Positions 7,828-16,309 of a DNA stretch of 64,000 nucleotides are shown piece after piece. Below the pieces are notes generated by a model. It did no database searches. It was not told the origin of the DNA and saw nothing but the letters and a program-made list of their open reading frames with translations. Within the stretch, counting starts at the first letter, position 1. The number at the start of each line of letters is the position of its first letter. The position numbers and the translations under genes are program-made. Source of the stretch: Paractinoplanes polyasparticus (lineage in GTDB: Bacteria > Actinomycetota > Actinomycetes > Mycobacteriales > Micromonosporaceae). The stretch lies in contig NZ_JAHWFK010000031.1 of assembly GCF_019710575.1 (NCBI RefSeq), positions 186,001 through 250,000 on the forward strand, written 5' to 3'.

Positions 7828-8770
7828 CCTGGACCGGATGCTCGCCGGCTCGCTGCACGACGCGGCCGGCCGCGCGCCGTCGCCGGAAGGCCTGTTGAAC
7901 GCCGTACGCCGCCGGTCCGACCGCTATCGCCGCCGCCGGGTCGCCGCCCAGTTGTCCGCGCTGGCGGCCGTGGCCGCGCTCGGCATCCCGGCCGGAATCG
8001 TGCTCGCGAACCGGCCCGCCCCCCTGCCGGCGACGGCGACCCGTGAAGTCGTGCGGCTGGCCGCCGGGTTCCAGCCACCGGCGTTCCCCTACACGCTGCC
8101 ACCGACCGTCGGCATGAAGGCGCCCATCGTCACGCTGCGGGACGGTGACCTGGTGGCCTCGTTCGAAGCGACCGATCAGCGCGACCACGCCGACACCACG
8201 GTCACCGTCACGAGCGGGAAACCGGCATTCGGCACGGCCGCCGCCGAGACGCCGGTTCAGGTGCGGGGGCGCAACGGCCGATTGCGTACGGTCGACGTCC
8301 GGCCGGCCGCGCAGCTCACCCTGTACTGGCAGGAGTCCGGACGGTGGATCCAGCTCGCCACCGACGACACCTACACCCCGCAGGAGGTCGTGGCCCGGGC
8401 CGACGCGCTGTCCTCCGCGTCCATCGCCGTGCCGCCCCCGTTCCGGCTCGACTACAGCCCGGCCGGCATGGTGGCGGACACGATCTCCCCGTCGACGATG
8501 AGCTTCCGCCCGGCCGGCGCGCCACCGGGCTCCGCCGCCTTCACGGTGGTGCTGCGCAAACCCCGCCCGCTCACCGGCGCCGATCGTACCGTCGCCGGGC
8601 ACGACGCACGGCTCACCCGCGACGCCGGCGCCGTACGCCTGGCCGTCGACGTGACCGACTGGGAAGCGACCCTGGAGATCACCGTCGGTGCGGAACTGAC
8701 CATCAGCGACGACGACCTGGTGCGCTTCGCCGCCGGCGTACACATTCTGAATCGGTCCGATCCGGAGTGA
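7820..8770 (+). CDS. Single-pass membrane protein co-encoded with the sigma factor (putative anti-sigma-like partner)
   Basis: 316 aa, overlapping the sigma-factor stop by eight bases. It has a short cytoplasmic N-terminus ending in a basic stretch ('RRRSDRYRRRR'), one transmembrane helix at about residues 41-64 and a long extracytoplasmic domain without a recognised fold. The layout (cytoplasmic N-tail, one helix, outer sensor domain) is that of anti-sigma factors paired with SigE-family sigmas, but no zinc-finger anti-sigma motif (HxxxCxxC) is present. The function is inferred from position only. A gene of the same design follows the second sigma factor at 43 kb. Confidence 0.75.
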   Translation: MDDLDRMLAGSLHDAAGRAPSPEGLLNAVRRRSDRYRRRRVAAQLSALAAVAALGIPAGIVLANRPAPLPATATREVVRLAAGFQPPAFPYTLPPTVGMKAPIVTLRDGDLVASFEATDQRDHADTTVTVTSGKPAFGTAAAETPVQVRGRNGRLRTVDVRPAAQLTLYWQESGRWIQLATDDTYTPQEVVARADALSSASIAVPPPFRLDYSPAGMVADTISPSTMSFRPAGAPPGSAAFTVVLRKPRPLTGADRTVAGHDARLTRDAGAVRLAVDVTDWEATLEITVGAELTISDDDLVRFAAGVHILNRSDPE

Positions 8771-8831
8771 GCCCGGCCCGGCCGGCGGTGCCTATGATCT
8801 CTGTCTGACGGCCACCCCATCGAAGGGCTTC

Positions 8832-9611
8832 ATGATGACCGAACCGAGCATCGACACGAGCCGGCCGAGCAGCGCGAGGGTGTGGAACTACCTGCTGAAC
8901 GGCAAGGACAACTTCGCCGTCGACCGCGAGCTGGGCGAGGCGCTGCGCTCGGCGAACCCGGCGATCGCCGCCGTCGCCCAGGCCCAGCGCAGGTTCCTCG
9001 TGGAGGCGGTCACGCTCTTCGCCGGTGAGGCGGGCATCCGTCAATTTCTGGACATCGGCACCGGCCTGCCGACGGCCAACAACACTCACGAGGTCGCGCA
9101 GCGGGTGGCGCCCGAATCCCGGGTCGTGTACGTCGACAACGATCCCCTCGTGCTGGTGCACGCCCGCGCGCTCCTGACGAGTTCCCCCGAGGGCGAGACG
9201 GCCTACGTCGACTCCGATGTGGAGGACCCCGAGCGGATCCTCCGCGAGGCGGCCGGCACGCTGGACTTCAGCCGGCCGGTGGCGCTGACCATGATCGGCA
9301 TCCTGGGCAACGTCGCCGACTATGCGCAGGCGCGCTCCATCGTCGCCCGCCTCCTCGAGGCCGTGCCGTCGGGCAGCTACCTGGCCGTGAGCGACGGCAC
9401 GAGCACCAGCGCGCAGAGCGTGGAGAGTCAGCGCGTGGCCAAGCAGAGCGGCCATCCGTACAACCTGCGCACCCCGGAGGAGATCGGCGGCTACTTCGAG
9501 GGCCTGGAACTGCTGGAGCCGGGCGTGGTGCCGACCTCGCTGTGGCGGCCACAGCCGGGAACGGAACCGGAGGCCCTCGACGTGTACTGCGCGGTCGGCC
9601 GCAAGCCCTGA
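8832..9611 (+). CDS. SAM-dependent methyltransferase, DUF574/Methyltransf_19 family
   Basis: 259 aa of a family restricted largely to actinomycetes. Hallmarks seen: 'RVWNYLLNGKDNFAVDRE' at the N-terminus, the SAM-binding 'FLDIGTGLPT', and 'VVYVDNDPLVLVHARALL'. The substrate of this family is unknown. The protein has a paralogue at 46.2-47.0 kb on the minus strand that shares these motifs. It may start at the first or second of two adjacent ATG codons (8832 or 8835). It stands alone between the sigma-factor pair and a minus-strand acetyltransferase gene. Confidence 0.92.
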   Translation: MMTEPSIDTSRPSSARVWNYLLNGKDNFAVDRELGEALRSANPAIAAVAQAQRRFLVEAVTLFAGEAGIRQFLDIGTGLPTANNTHEVAQRVAPESRVVYVDNDPLVLVHARALLTSSPEGETAYVDSDVEDPERILREAAGTLDFSRPVALTMIGILGNVADYAQARSIVARLLEAVPSGSYLAVSDGTSTSAQSVESQRVAKQSGHPYNLRTPEEIGGYFEGLELLEPGVVPTSLWRPQPGTEPEALDVYCAVGRKP

Positions 9612-9617
9612 CGGTCG

Positions 9618-10154
9618 CTACGGGCGCCAGATCCAATTCCGCCGTACGTACATGGGCTTCAGCCCGGCCCGCAGCATGTTCTCGTAGGACGGGTTGAACT
9701 GCCCCTCGGCCGGCTGCCCGGTCTCGCCGACGACGAACCGGCAGCCGAGTTCGCGCGCCTTCCTGAGCCGGGCTGCGACGAGCGCCCGCTGCCCGCCGCG
9801 CCGCTGGAAGTCCGGCAGAACGGCACCGGAGTTGAGCGAGCACACCTCGCCGTCGACGTAGAGGGCGGCGCCACCGACCACGGTGTCGCCGGCCAGAGCG
9901 GCGTACGCGAGGAACTGGGGGTGACCGGCACTCGCCTGCATTATGCCGGCGGTGACCGGCTCGGCGAAGCCGAAACCCAGCGCCTTGTTCCAGTAACCGG
10001 TCACGTCGTTGCGCATCGACAGCACCACGCCGCCGCCCACCCGGTGGGTGGTGATCCCGAGCAATTCGCGGTCGGCGGCCGGGGCGCCGGCTTCGTACAG
10101 GTACATGAACTCGGCTTCGATGCCTTCGGCGCGAGCGGTCGACAGGGTGTCCAT
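9618..10154 (-). CDS. GNAT-family acetyltransferase, apparently lacking its middle part
   Basis: About 178 aa from the ATG at 10154; upstream in-frame codons look non-coding. The C-terminal half is a good GNAT core: 'FLAYAALAGDTVVGGAALYVDGE', the acetyl-CoA loop 'LPDFQRRGGQRALV' and 'NPSYENMLRAGLKPMYVRRNW'. The N-terminal part 'THRVGGGVVLSMRNDVTGYWNKALGFGFAEPVT' resembles the start of roughly 270-residue actinobacterial GNAT proteins. Relative to those (recalled, not aligned here) about 80 residues seem to be missing after 'EPVTAGIMQ', without a frame change. It may be a natural short form or a decaying gene. No strong ribosome-binding site is seen. Confidence 0.7.
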   Translation of the reverse strand: MDTLSTARAEGIEAEFMYLYEAGAPAADRELLGITTHRVGGGVVLSMRNDVTGYWNKALGFGFAEPVTAGIMQASAGHPQFLAYAALAGDTVVGGAALYVDGEVCSLNSGAVLPDFQRRGGQRALVAARLRKARELGCRFVVGETGQPAEGQFNPSYENMLRAGLKPMYVRRNWIWRP

Positions 10155-10447
10155 GCTGACCAATACGTGCGCCGGCGGCGATTTTTCGAAGCCGTGCCTG
10201 TGGAATCGGTCACCACTGTTCCCCGGCGGACGAGTACCAGCACGAGCGCGCCGGCCGGCTCCTCGCCGGGGCAGCCGCGACACAGGTCGGATTGATACCC
10301 TCCGACTCCAGGTGGTTACCGGAGAAAACCTCACGATCGCTCCGGTGGTCGTCATCATCAATGGAATCATCGCCGGCCTGAGCCGGCTCGCACAGCCGAC
10401 GAGTTGGCATAGGGCGATCGGCCCGACAAAACGACCGAAAGCGCCTC
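10155..10447. other. Intergenic region between divergent genes (293 bp)
   Basis: This stretch separates the minus-strand GNAT gene from the plus-strand membrane protein. It contains an AT-richer segment around 10300-10370 (for example TCATCATCAATGG) that could hold the promoter of the membrane protein gene. I see no strong inverted repeat, RNA gene or convincing short reading frame. Confidence 0.4.
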
Positions 10448-12097
10448 ATGAATACGGTGTACGGGGGAACGGCACGGACGCTGGGTGCGGTGGCGGCCGT
10501 GCTCGCGGCGCTGGCCACGATCGTCGTGGCCAGCCTGTCGAACCTGAACGGCGACGTCCGGTACGTCCTCGGCGGGCTCGAGACGGCCGGCAAGGGCGGC
10601 GTCGGCATCTGGGATGTCTTCGTCTCGCGGCCGCTCGCCTACAAACTGGTGATGGCGGCGCTCGACAAGCCCGTCGCGGGGCCCTCGTCGGACTCGACGC
10701 ACCTGGTGATCCGGCTCGAGACGTATGCCGTGGTCATCCTCGTCACCGCGGTGCTGTTCCTGGGTGTGCGGCGGGTCGCCGGACGGGCGGCGGCGGCCGG
10801 GATCGCGGGCGCCACGGGCCTGGCACTGCTCATCGCTCCGCCCTGGCATTTCCTCGAGCCCGACTGGGTCGCCGTGCTCCTCGCGGTGCTGGCGGTCGGT
10901 GCGGCCTGCGTGCCCAAGTGGCCGTGGCTCGGGGCGCTGTTGGCCGGTCCGGCCGCGATGCTGGTCGTGGCGGTCAAGGCTTCCACCTTCCCCATCGCGC
11001 TGGTGGCGCTGATCGTCATCGGCGTGTTCGACCGGCGCCGTGCCGCCTGGGCGACGCTGTCCACGGTGGTCTGGGTGGCGGTCTGGTACGTGGTGAGCAG
11101 GCACTTCCTGCCGTGGGAATGGACCTGGCTGGAGGACTTGGCGTACCTCGTGCACGCCGAGCCGCAGCGGATCTACTGGGACGAACTGGTCAAGCTGCAA
11201 GTCGCGATCGGCGACGCGGCGGTGCTCAGCCCGGTCCTGGCGCTGTTCCCGGCGGCCGCGGCGGCGCTCATCCAGCGCGAGACCGGCCGCCGGCGGTGGG
11301 CCGGAGCGGTGGTCGCGGTGGTCGCGTTCCTGCTGACGCTGGCGCCCGCGTACGGGCAGGGCGAGTTCTTCATGTACCACTTCGCCGCGACCGTCGTGCT
11401 CGCGGCGGGGGTATCAGGCGCTGCCTTCGCGCTCTGCCCCGGTTTCCGGCTGCCGCTGGCCGTCATAGCGGTCGTCGTCAGCGGCATCAGCCTCTTTCTG
11501 GTCCGCCAGCCCGACTCGTGGCGACTGGAGAACGCCACGCCGGTGATCTGGGCGTACGAGATCGGCGCGCTGGTCCTGGCCGTCGTCGCCTGGTTCCTCG
11601 CCGGCCGGGCGCGGTTGTCGCTGCCGTGGTCCGCCGGCGTGGTCGTCCTCTGCTTCGCGCTGCTTCCGCCCGTGCTGCAGGGCTCCCCGTACGCGTTCAG
11701 CACCTACAACCACAGCGCCCTCAACGGCCGATCGCCCGATGCGGCGCTGGTCGAACTCGGCCGGCGGCTCGGCCCGGACACCCCGGTGCTGTACCTGACG
11801 TACGGCACCGTGAACCACGCCATGGGCAACCCGACGACCTGCCGGTACCCGTCGCCGATCTGGTTGCAGCGCGGGGCCGGGGACGACCGGATGCGCGCCC
11901 GCCCCAGCTACGCCGACAATCTGCGCTGCCTGACCGAGGACAGCAACGCCCGGTACCTGGTCGTGCAGACCAACTGGTACAGCCGCCCGAAGGCGGCCCC
12001 CGACGTGCAGGCGCTGCTCAACGAGCGGTTCGACTGCTCCGCGGCGGCTCAGATTCCGGCCCCGCCGCCGGTCATCGTCTGCCCGGCCCGGCGCTGA
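10448..12097 (+). CDS. Polytopic membrane protein, GT-C/GT87-like glycosyltransferase candidate
   Basis: 549 aa with about ten to twelve hydrophobic helices and a soluble C-terminal domain of roughly 130 residues. Extracytoplasmic loops contain acidic and aromatic clusters ('WHFLEPDWVAV', 'FLPWEWTWLEDLAYL'); the first large loop near residues 35-75 would carry the catalytic Asp in GT-C enzymes. No specific family can be named from sequence alone. The C-terminal domain ('PVLYLTYGTVNHAMGNPTTC' and four cysteines) is probably outside the cell. It stands as a single gene; a role in transferring a polyprenyl-linked sugar to a cell-envelope acceptor is inference. Confidence 0.6.
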   Translation: MNTVYGGTARTLGAVAAVLAALATIVVASLSNLNGDVRYVLGGLETAGKGGVGIWDVFVSRPLAYKLVMAALDKPVAGPSSDSTHLVIRLETYAVVILVTAVLFLGVRRVAGRAAAAGIAGATGLALLIAPPWHFLEPDWVAVLLAVLAVGAACVPKWPWLGALLAGPAAMLVVAVKASTFPIALVALIVIGVFDRRRAAWATLSTVVWVAVWYVVSRHFLPWEWTWLEDLAYLVHAEPQRIYWDELVKLQVAIGDAAVLSPVLALFPAAAAALIQRETGRRRWAGAVVAVVAFLLTLAPAYGQGEFFMYHFAATVVLAAGVSGAAFALCPGFRLPLAVIAVVVSGISLFLVRQPDSWRLENATPVIWAYEIGALVLAVVAWFLAGRARLSLPWSAGVVVLCFALLPPVLQGSPYAFSTYNHSALNGRSPDAALVELGRRLGPDTPVLYLTYGTVNHAMGNPTTCRYPSPIWLQRGAGDDRMRARPSYADNLRCLTEDSNARYLVVQTNWYSRPKAAPDVQALLNERFDCSAAAQIPAPPPVIVCPARR

Positions 12098-12277
12098 CTC
12101 CTCAGGCGGTGCGGTCGGCAGCCGGGCGGGGCCAGCGGGCGGCTCGGCCCATATCACGTCGAGCGTCAGGGCGGCGGGGTTGGCGCCGGTGGTGACCTGC
12201 ACGGTGGACCGGCTGGGAGTGGCGGTGCCTGCCATGGCGGTCAACATTCAGTTGATCGGGCTATCGGTAACCTGCCG

Positions 12278-13768
12278 TCAGGACGTGGCCGGGCTCAGTT
12301 CGCCCGATGCGGCCGACGGCTCCCGGCCCGGGCGGTCGTCGCTGCTGAGCACCCAGGTGCCCCGGCCTCGACGCTTGGCCTCGTACATCGCCGCATCGGC
12401 CTCGCGCAGCAGGCCGGCCGTGCTCTGCGGGCCGGTTCCGCGATGCGCGGCGATGCCGACACTGGCCCCGACGGCCAGGTCCGTGCCGTGAAAGGCGACC
12501 GGCATGGCCATGTCCCGCAGCACCCGCCCGGCCAACTGGGTCGCTTCCCCGGCCGGCAGGCCCGGGCACAACAGCACGAACTCGTCGCCACCGAGCCGGG
12601 CCACCACGTCGGTGTCGCGGACGACGCCCGACAGACGGTCGGCCACGGTGGTCAGGACCGCGTCGCCGGCTTCGTGCCCGTACCTGTCGTTGATCTCCTT
12701 GAAGCCGTCGAGATCGAGATAGAGAACCGCCACCGGAGCGCCCGGAGCCGACAGCACCCGGTCGAGGCGTTCGCCCAGCACCGCCCGGTTCGCCAGCCCG
12801 GTCAGCGGGTCGTGCTGCGCCTGGTACGCCATCCGGGCCTGAGCGCGCTCCTGCTCGCGCACAGCGATCGTGAACCGGGCCAGCACGAAGGCCGCACACA
12901 GGGTCGTGGCCAGCAGCGCGGCGATCTCGGCCCGGCCGAAACCGGCGTGCATCAGCGTGAGCGTGGGCGCGGTCATCAGCGCCAGGCCGAGGAACAGCAC
13001 CCGGGCCGGGTGCAGGCTCGCCGTGGCGTCGCCGGGAGTCGTCAGCTCGGCGCGCCGGGGATGCAGACAGGCGGCGACCAGCCCGGCGTTGCCCAGCAGG
13101 ATGAGGGGGCCGATCCGCTCGACGACGCTGTAGTCGAGCACGTACGGCAGGGCGTTGTAGCCGATGTCGATGGCCAGGTAGAGCAGCACGGCGCCGAGCA
13201 GCAGGCGGGTCGGTGCGGCGCGCGTGCCCGGCGAGAGCGCGACGAAGAGGATCCCGGCCAGCAGCACGACGTCGCAGACCGGATACAGGACCGGCACGAC
13301 CGTCTCCAGGACCGGGTAGCCCAGCCCGAGCGTCGGCTCGATGAGGAACTGCCATGCCGCCGCCGCGGCCGCGATCGTCATGGCCAGCGCGTCGAGCACC
13401 CCGCCTCGCAGCCGGCCGGGTGCGCGGCGGCGGGCCATCAGCGTCAGCGCCACCGCCATCAGCGGATATCCGGCCAGCCAGAAGGCGTCAGCGAGCCCGA
13501 CGCTCGGCACGGCTGCGAAGACGTAGTAGTACACCAGCTCGATCGCGTCACCGGTGAACCACAACGTCTGGGCCAGCGCGATCAGCAACCAGGGCCGGCG
13601 GGCCGGGCCCGGCGGCAACCGCAGGGCCGCCCACCATGCCACCGAGCAGACGCCGAGATAGACCGCGGCGTAGAACAGGTCGCCGGGCTTGCTGCCGTAG
13701 CCGGCCACACTCGCCGCCACGGCGGCGATGACACCGGTCAGGAAAATCCATGTCGCACGTACGCCCAT
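12278..13768 (-). CDS. Membrane-bound diguanylate cyclase (GGDEF)
   Basis: About 496 aa from the ATG at 13768; a GTG nine codons further upstream is an alternative. About nine transmembrane helices form an N-terminal sensor region, then a cytoplasmic GGDEF domain: 'HDPLTGLANRAVL', 'VLYLDLDGFKEIND' and the active-site GGDEF itself at about residues 393-397. An RxxD inhibitory I-site ('RDTD') sits five residues before GGDEF, as in PleD, so product inhibition by cyclic di-GMP is expected. The domain makes cyclic di-GMP from two GTP. No EAL domain follows; the C-terminus is a short disordered tail. Confidence 0.92.
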   Translation of the reverse strand: MGVRATWIFLTGVIAAVAASVAGYGSKPGDLFYAAVYLGVCSVAWWAALRLPPGPARRPWLLIALAQTLWFTGDAIELVYYYVFAAVPSVGLADAFWLAGYPLMAVALTLMARRRAPGRLRGGVLDALAMTIAAAAAAWQFLIEPTLGLGYPVLETVVPVLYPVCDVVLLAGILFVALSPGTRAAPTRLLLGAVLLYLAIDIGYNALPYVLDYSVVERIGPLILLGNAGLVAACLHPRRAELTTPGDATASLHPARVLFLGLALMTAPTLTLMHAGFGRAEIAALLATTLCAAFVLARFTIAVREQERAQARMAYQAQHDPLTGLANRAVLGERLDRVLSAPGAPVAVLYLDLDGFKEINDRYGHEAGDAVLTTVADRLSGVVRDTDVVARLGGDEFVLLCPGLPAGEATQLAGRVLRDMAMPVAFHGTDLAVGASVGIAAHRGTGPQSTAGLLREADAAMYEAKRRGRGTWVLSSDDRPGREPSAASGELSPATS

Positions 13769-13947
13769 GGCCGGTCCGTCGGCGTCCGGCCCACGCACCT
13801 GAGGCGATGTGATCCGGACGTCGCCACCGCGGAGCCCGGTGAACGGAAGCACGGTCTCGACGGCGCAACCGACCGGCACCCACGGCGCAACTGTGCTGCA
13901 CCGGTGGAACCCGAACATGGGTTTCTCCACGACCCAGGAGTTCTGTC

Positions 13948-14619
13948 ATGCGCATGCGCCGCCTCGCAGTCGTCGTTGCCCTGGCGACGGCCGCCACCGT
14001 TCCCGCCGCCTTGCCCGCGCTCGCCGCGTCCGCGAAACAAGGCTCGGCAGCCGCCGCTTCCAAGCCGACGGCCAAGCCGACCGCCAAGCCCACGGCCAAG
14101 CCCACCGCTAAGCCTTCCAAGCCCAGTGCCAAGCCGACCGCCAAGCCTTCCAAGCCGACTGCCAAGCCTTCCAAGCCTTCCAAGCCGACTGCCAAGCCGA
14201 CGGTCAAGCCGACGGTCAAGCCGACGGTCAAGCCGGCCAAGGTCGCCTTCGCCGCCAACGGCATCGTCACCGCCGTGGCCGGCGACAAGGTCACGATCGC
14301 CGTCAAGGGCGGCACCAGCGACGTCAAGGGACGCACCGTCACGGTCACCGTGCCGGCCAGTGCCCGGGTGATCGTCAAGGGTGGCCGCAAGAGTGTCGTC
14401 GCCATCGCCGTCGGATTCAAGATCACCGTGACTGGCGTCCGGACCGGCGCTGTCTACACCGCCGTCAAGGTCCAGACCTCGGGCAAGGCGGCCAAGCCGG
14501 CTCCCGTTGTCACGCCGAGCCCCGTCGTCACGCCGAGTCCGTCGGACGCGCCCGGCTCGGACGACGCCCCGGCCGACCAGCCGGCCCCCGAGCCCACCGA
14601 CGTGCCGGTGGCATCCTGA
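13948..14619 (+). CDS. Secreted Lys/Pro-repeat protein with a small beta-rich domain
   Basis: 223 aa. A signal peptide with an 'ALA' cleavage site (about residue 27) is followed by about 60 residues of KPTAKP/KPSKP/KPTVKP repeats, giving a strongly basic extended linker. A compact domain at about residues 100-170 ('VAFAANGIVTAVAGDKVTIAVKGGT...') resembles an OB-like fold of the DUF5666 kind. The tail is Pro/Asp-rich and acidic. The ATG at 13948 has a CCAGGAG ribosome-binding site. Basic KP repeats suggest attachment to anionic cell-wall polymers; the function is unknown. Confidence 0.75.
   Translation: MRMRRLAVVVALATAATVPAALPALAASAKQGSAAAASKPTAKPTAKPTAKPTAKPSKPSAKPTAKPSKPTAKPSKPSKPTAKPTVKPTVKPTVKPAKVAFAANGIVTAVAGDKVTIAVKGGTSDVKGRTVTVTVPASARVIVKGGRKSVVAIAVGFKITVTGVRTGAVYTAVKVQTSGKAAKPAPVVTPSPVVTPSPSDAPGSDDAPADQPAPEPTDVPVAS
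14062..14238 (+). repeat. Tandem low-complexity repeat encoding the Lys-Pro linker
   Basis: A run of imperfect 9- and 12-base units of the type AAGCCGACGGCC and AAGCCTTCC, all in frame, encoding K-P-T-A, K-P-S and K-P-T-V. Neighbouring units are close to identical at the DNA level (for example three successive AAGCCGACGGTC units near 14200), so the number of units can be expected to vary between strains by slippage or recombination. Confidence 0.85.
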
Positions 14620-14652
14620 CGTACCCCCGGACCTGACCAGCAACGCGATGCG

Positions 14653-14687
14653 TCACCGGGCGGGAGGGAAGCCTCACCGCCCGGTGA
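14653..14687. terminator. Probable bidirectional terminator between convergent genes
   Basis: TCACCGGGCGG (14653-14663) pairs perfectly with CCGCCCGGTGA (14677-14687) around a 13-base loop. It lies between the converging KP-repeat gene and the GH43 gene and includes the last codons of the latter. There is no U-tract, as is common for actinobacterial terminators. Confidence 0.6.
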
Positions 14688-16137
14688 TCGCGAAGCCGTC
14701 GAAAGCGGCGGCGGCGTTGTAGACGCGCACTCCGGATGAGCCGGCGGCGTAGGTGCCGTCGGTGACCGTGATTCTCGGGTTGGTCATGTCGTTGACGAAG
14801 ACCTTCAGCGACGTGCCCACCGCCTCGACACGCAGGTGGTACCGCGTGCCGGGGGTGACGGTCAGGGACGCGGCGCCCAGCCGGGTCCAGTTGTTGTTCG
14901 CCTTGCCCAGGACGACCTGGCCCGCCGGCGAGATGCCCGCGTAGTAGCCGCGGTAGCTGTCGGCGCCGACGGCGGGGGAGGTCGCCCGGAAGACCAGGCC
15001 GGCGTCGCCACCGGTCGAGGTGACCGTGACGTCGGCGTCGTAGACCGCGTTCGCGTGATTGTCGGTCAGCAGCGACTTGCCGCCGTAGGAGTGCTGGGCC
15101 CGGTACTGCCCGCCGGTGGCCGTCCAGGAGCCGCCGTAGGTCTTCCAGCCGATCGCGTTGTTGTCGTCGAAGTTGTCCTTGACGAGCATGGCGACCCGTT
15201 GAATGGTGCCGTCGGCGTTGAAGTTCATCCGGTCGTACGCCAGGTAGCGCGCGTTGCCGTCGGTCTCGCCCAGCGGACGGCGGTGGTAGAAGGTGTACCA
15301 GGTCCCGGTGCCCGGAATGTTGAGGACCGAGTTGTGGCCCGCGCCGCGCGCGACCGTGGCGTCCTGCGCGAGGATCCGGTCGAGGCGCTGGAACGGGCCG
15401 ATCGGGGAGTCGGACATCGCGTACGCGACGGAGTAGTCCGGACCGGTCCAGCCGCCCTCGGACCACATCAGGTAGTATTTGCCGTTGCGCTTGAGCATCT
15501 GCGGTCCCTCGACGTACCCGGCCGGGGTGATCTCCTTGTAGACGCTGCCGTCCGCGAATGTGCCGAGGCTCGTCATGTCGCTGTTCAGCCGGGCGACGTT
15601 GGCGTGGCCGTGGCCGCCGTAGTAGATGTACGCCTGCCCGTCGTCGTCGATGAACACGTCCTGGTCGATCGGCTGCGCGCCGTTGACGAACCGGTCGATG
15701 AGCGGCCGGCCGATGGCATCCACGTACGGACCCTCCGGCCGGTCCGCGACCGCGACGCCGATGCCACCGAGCTCGGCGTTGTTCTGGATGTCGTTCGCCG
15801 CGAAGTAGAGGTAGTACCGGCCGTCGCGCTGGATCGGCGCGGGCGCCCAGACCGCCTCCTTCGCCCACGAGACGTTCGCGGTGGTCAACACGTTCGGGTG
15901 CCGGGTCCACGTGACGAGGTCGGCGGAGGAGAAGGCGTCCAGGTACGTCTGCTCGGCGTAGCTGCGCGAGGCGGTGGGGAAGACCCAGTACCGATCGTTG
16001 TAGATCGCCACGTCCGGGTCGGCGTACCGGCCGTCGACGAAGGGATTGCCCGCCTCGGCCGTCGTGTAGGTGGGCGGGGCCGCCACGGGGGCGGGCGCGA
16101 CGAGCAGGGCGACCAAGACTGCGGCGACTGTGTGCAC
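14674..16137 (-). CDS. Secreted GH43 glycoside hydrolase with C-terminal LamG/DUF1080-like domain
   Basis: 487 aa from a GTG at 16137; an in-frame stop lies just upstream. A short signal peptide precedes the five-bladed beta-propeller of GH43. The three catalytic acids are visible: base Asp in 'YADPDVAIYND' (about residue 40), Asp in 'QPIDQDVF' (about 158) and acid Glu in 'YVEGPQML' (about 210). Residues from about 318 ('DNFDDNNAIGWKTYGGSW' to the end) form a second beta-sandwich of the concanavalin-like type found behind many GH43 modules. The family acts on arabinose- or xylose-containing polymers; the exact substrate cannot be read from sequence. Confidence 0.9.
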   Translation of the reverse strand: MHTVAAVLVALLVAPAPVAAPPTYTTAEAGNPFVDGRYADPDVAIYNDRYWVFPTASRSYAEQTYLDAFSSADLVTWTRHPNVLTTANVSWAKEAVWAPAPIQRDGRYYLYFAANDIQNNAELGGIGVAVADRPEGPYVDAIGRPLIDRFVNGAQPIDQDVFIDDDGQAYIYYGGHGHANVARLNSDMTSLGTFADGSVYKEITPAGYVEGPQMLKRNGKYYLMWSEGGWTGPDYSVAYAMSDSPIGPFQRLDRILAQDATVARGAGHNSVLNIPGTGTWYTFYHRRPLGETDGNARYLAYDRMNFNADGTIQRVAMLVKDNFDDNNAIGWKTYGGSWTATGGQYRAQHSYGGKSLLTDNHANAVYDADVTVTSTGGDAGLVFRATSPAVGADSYRGYYAGISPAGQVVLGKANNNWTRLGAASLTVTPGTRYHLRVEAVGTSLKVFVNDMTNPRITVTDGTYAAGSSGVRVYNAAAAFDGFAITGR

Positions 16138-16271
16138 GGCTATCCCATCGACGTATCCCGATGAATGGTGAGGATTGTTTACTTGTGTTCGGCCGTGTGG
16201 TCAAGGGATCCGGCACGAACTTTGGTCTCTGCCGTCAAAAGAACGTCACCTGTCGGCGAAAGTGCCCGTTC

Positions 16272-16309
16272 TTGACGTTGGGAAGATATCTTCCTAATCT
16301 CAGGAGGTG
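16272..16309 (+). promoter_or_regulatory. PadR promoter with a palindromic operator in its spacer; likely leaderless start
   Basis: TTGACG (16272-16277) and TAATCT (16295-16300) are spaced by 17 bp, a near-consensus promoter. A perfect 14-bp palindrome, GGAAGATATCTTCC (16281-16294), fills the spacer. A transcript would begin around 16306-16307, exactly at the GTG start of the PadR gene, so the mRNA is probably leaderless. The AGGAG just before the GTG is too close to act as a ribosome-binding site for it. The palindrome is the expected place for autorepression by PadR. Confidence 0.7.

Noticed and set aside
12100-12247. Minus-strand frame MLTAMAGTATPSRSTVQVTTG between the membrane protein and the cyclase
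   Set aside because: No stop-bounded gene or family could be recognised and the frame runs antisense into the neighbouring membrane protein gene.
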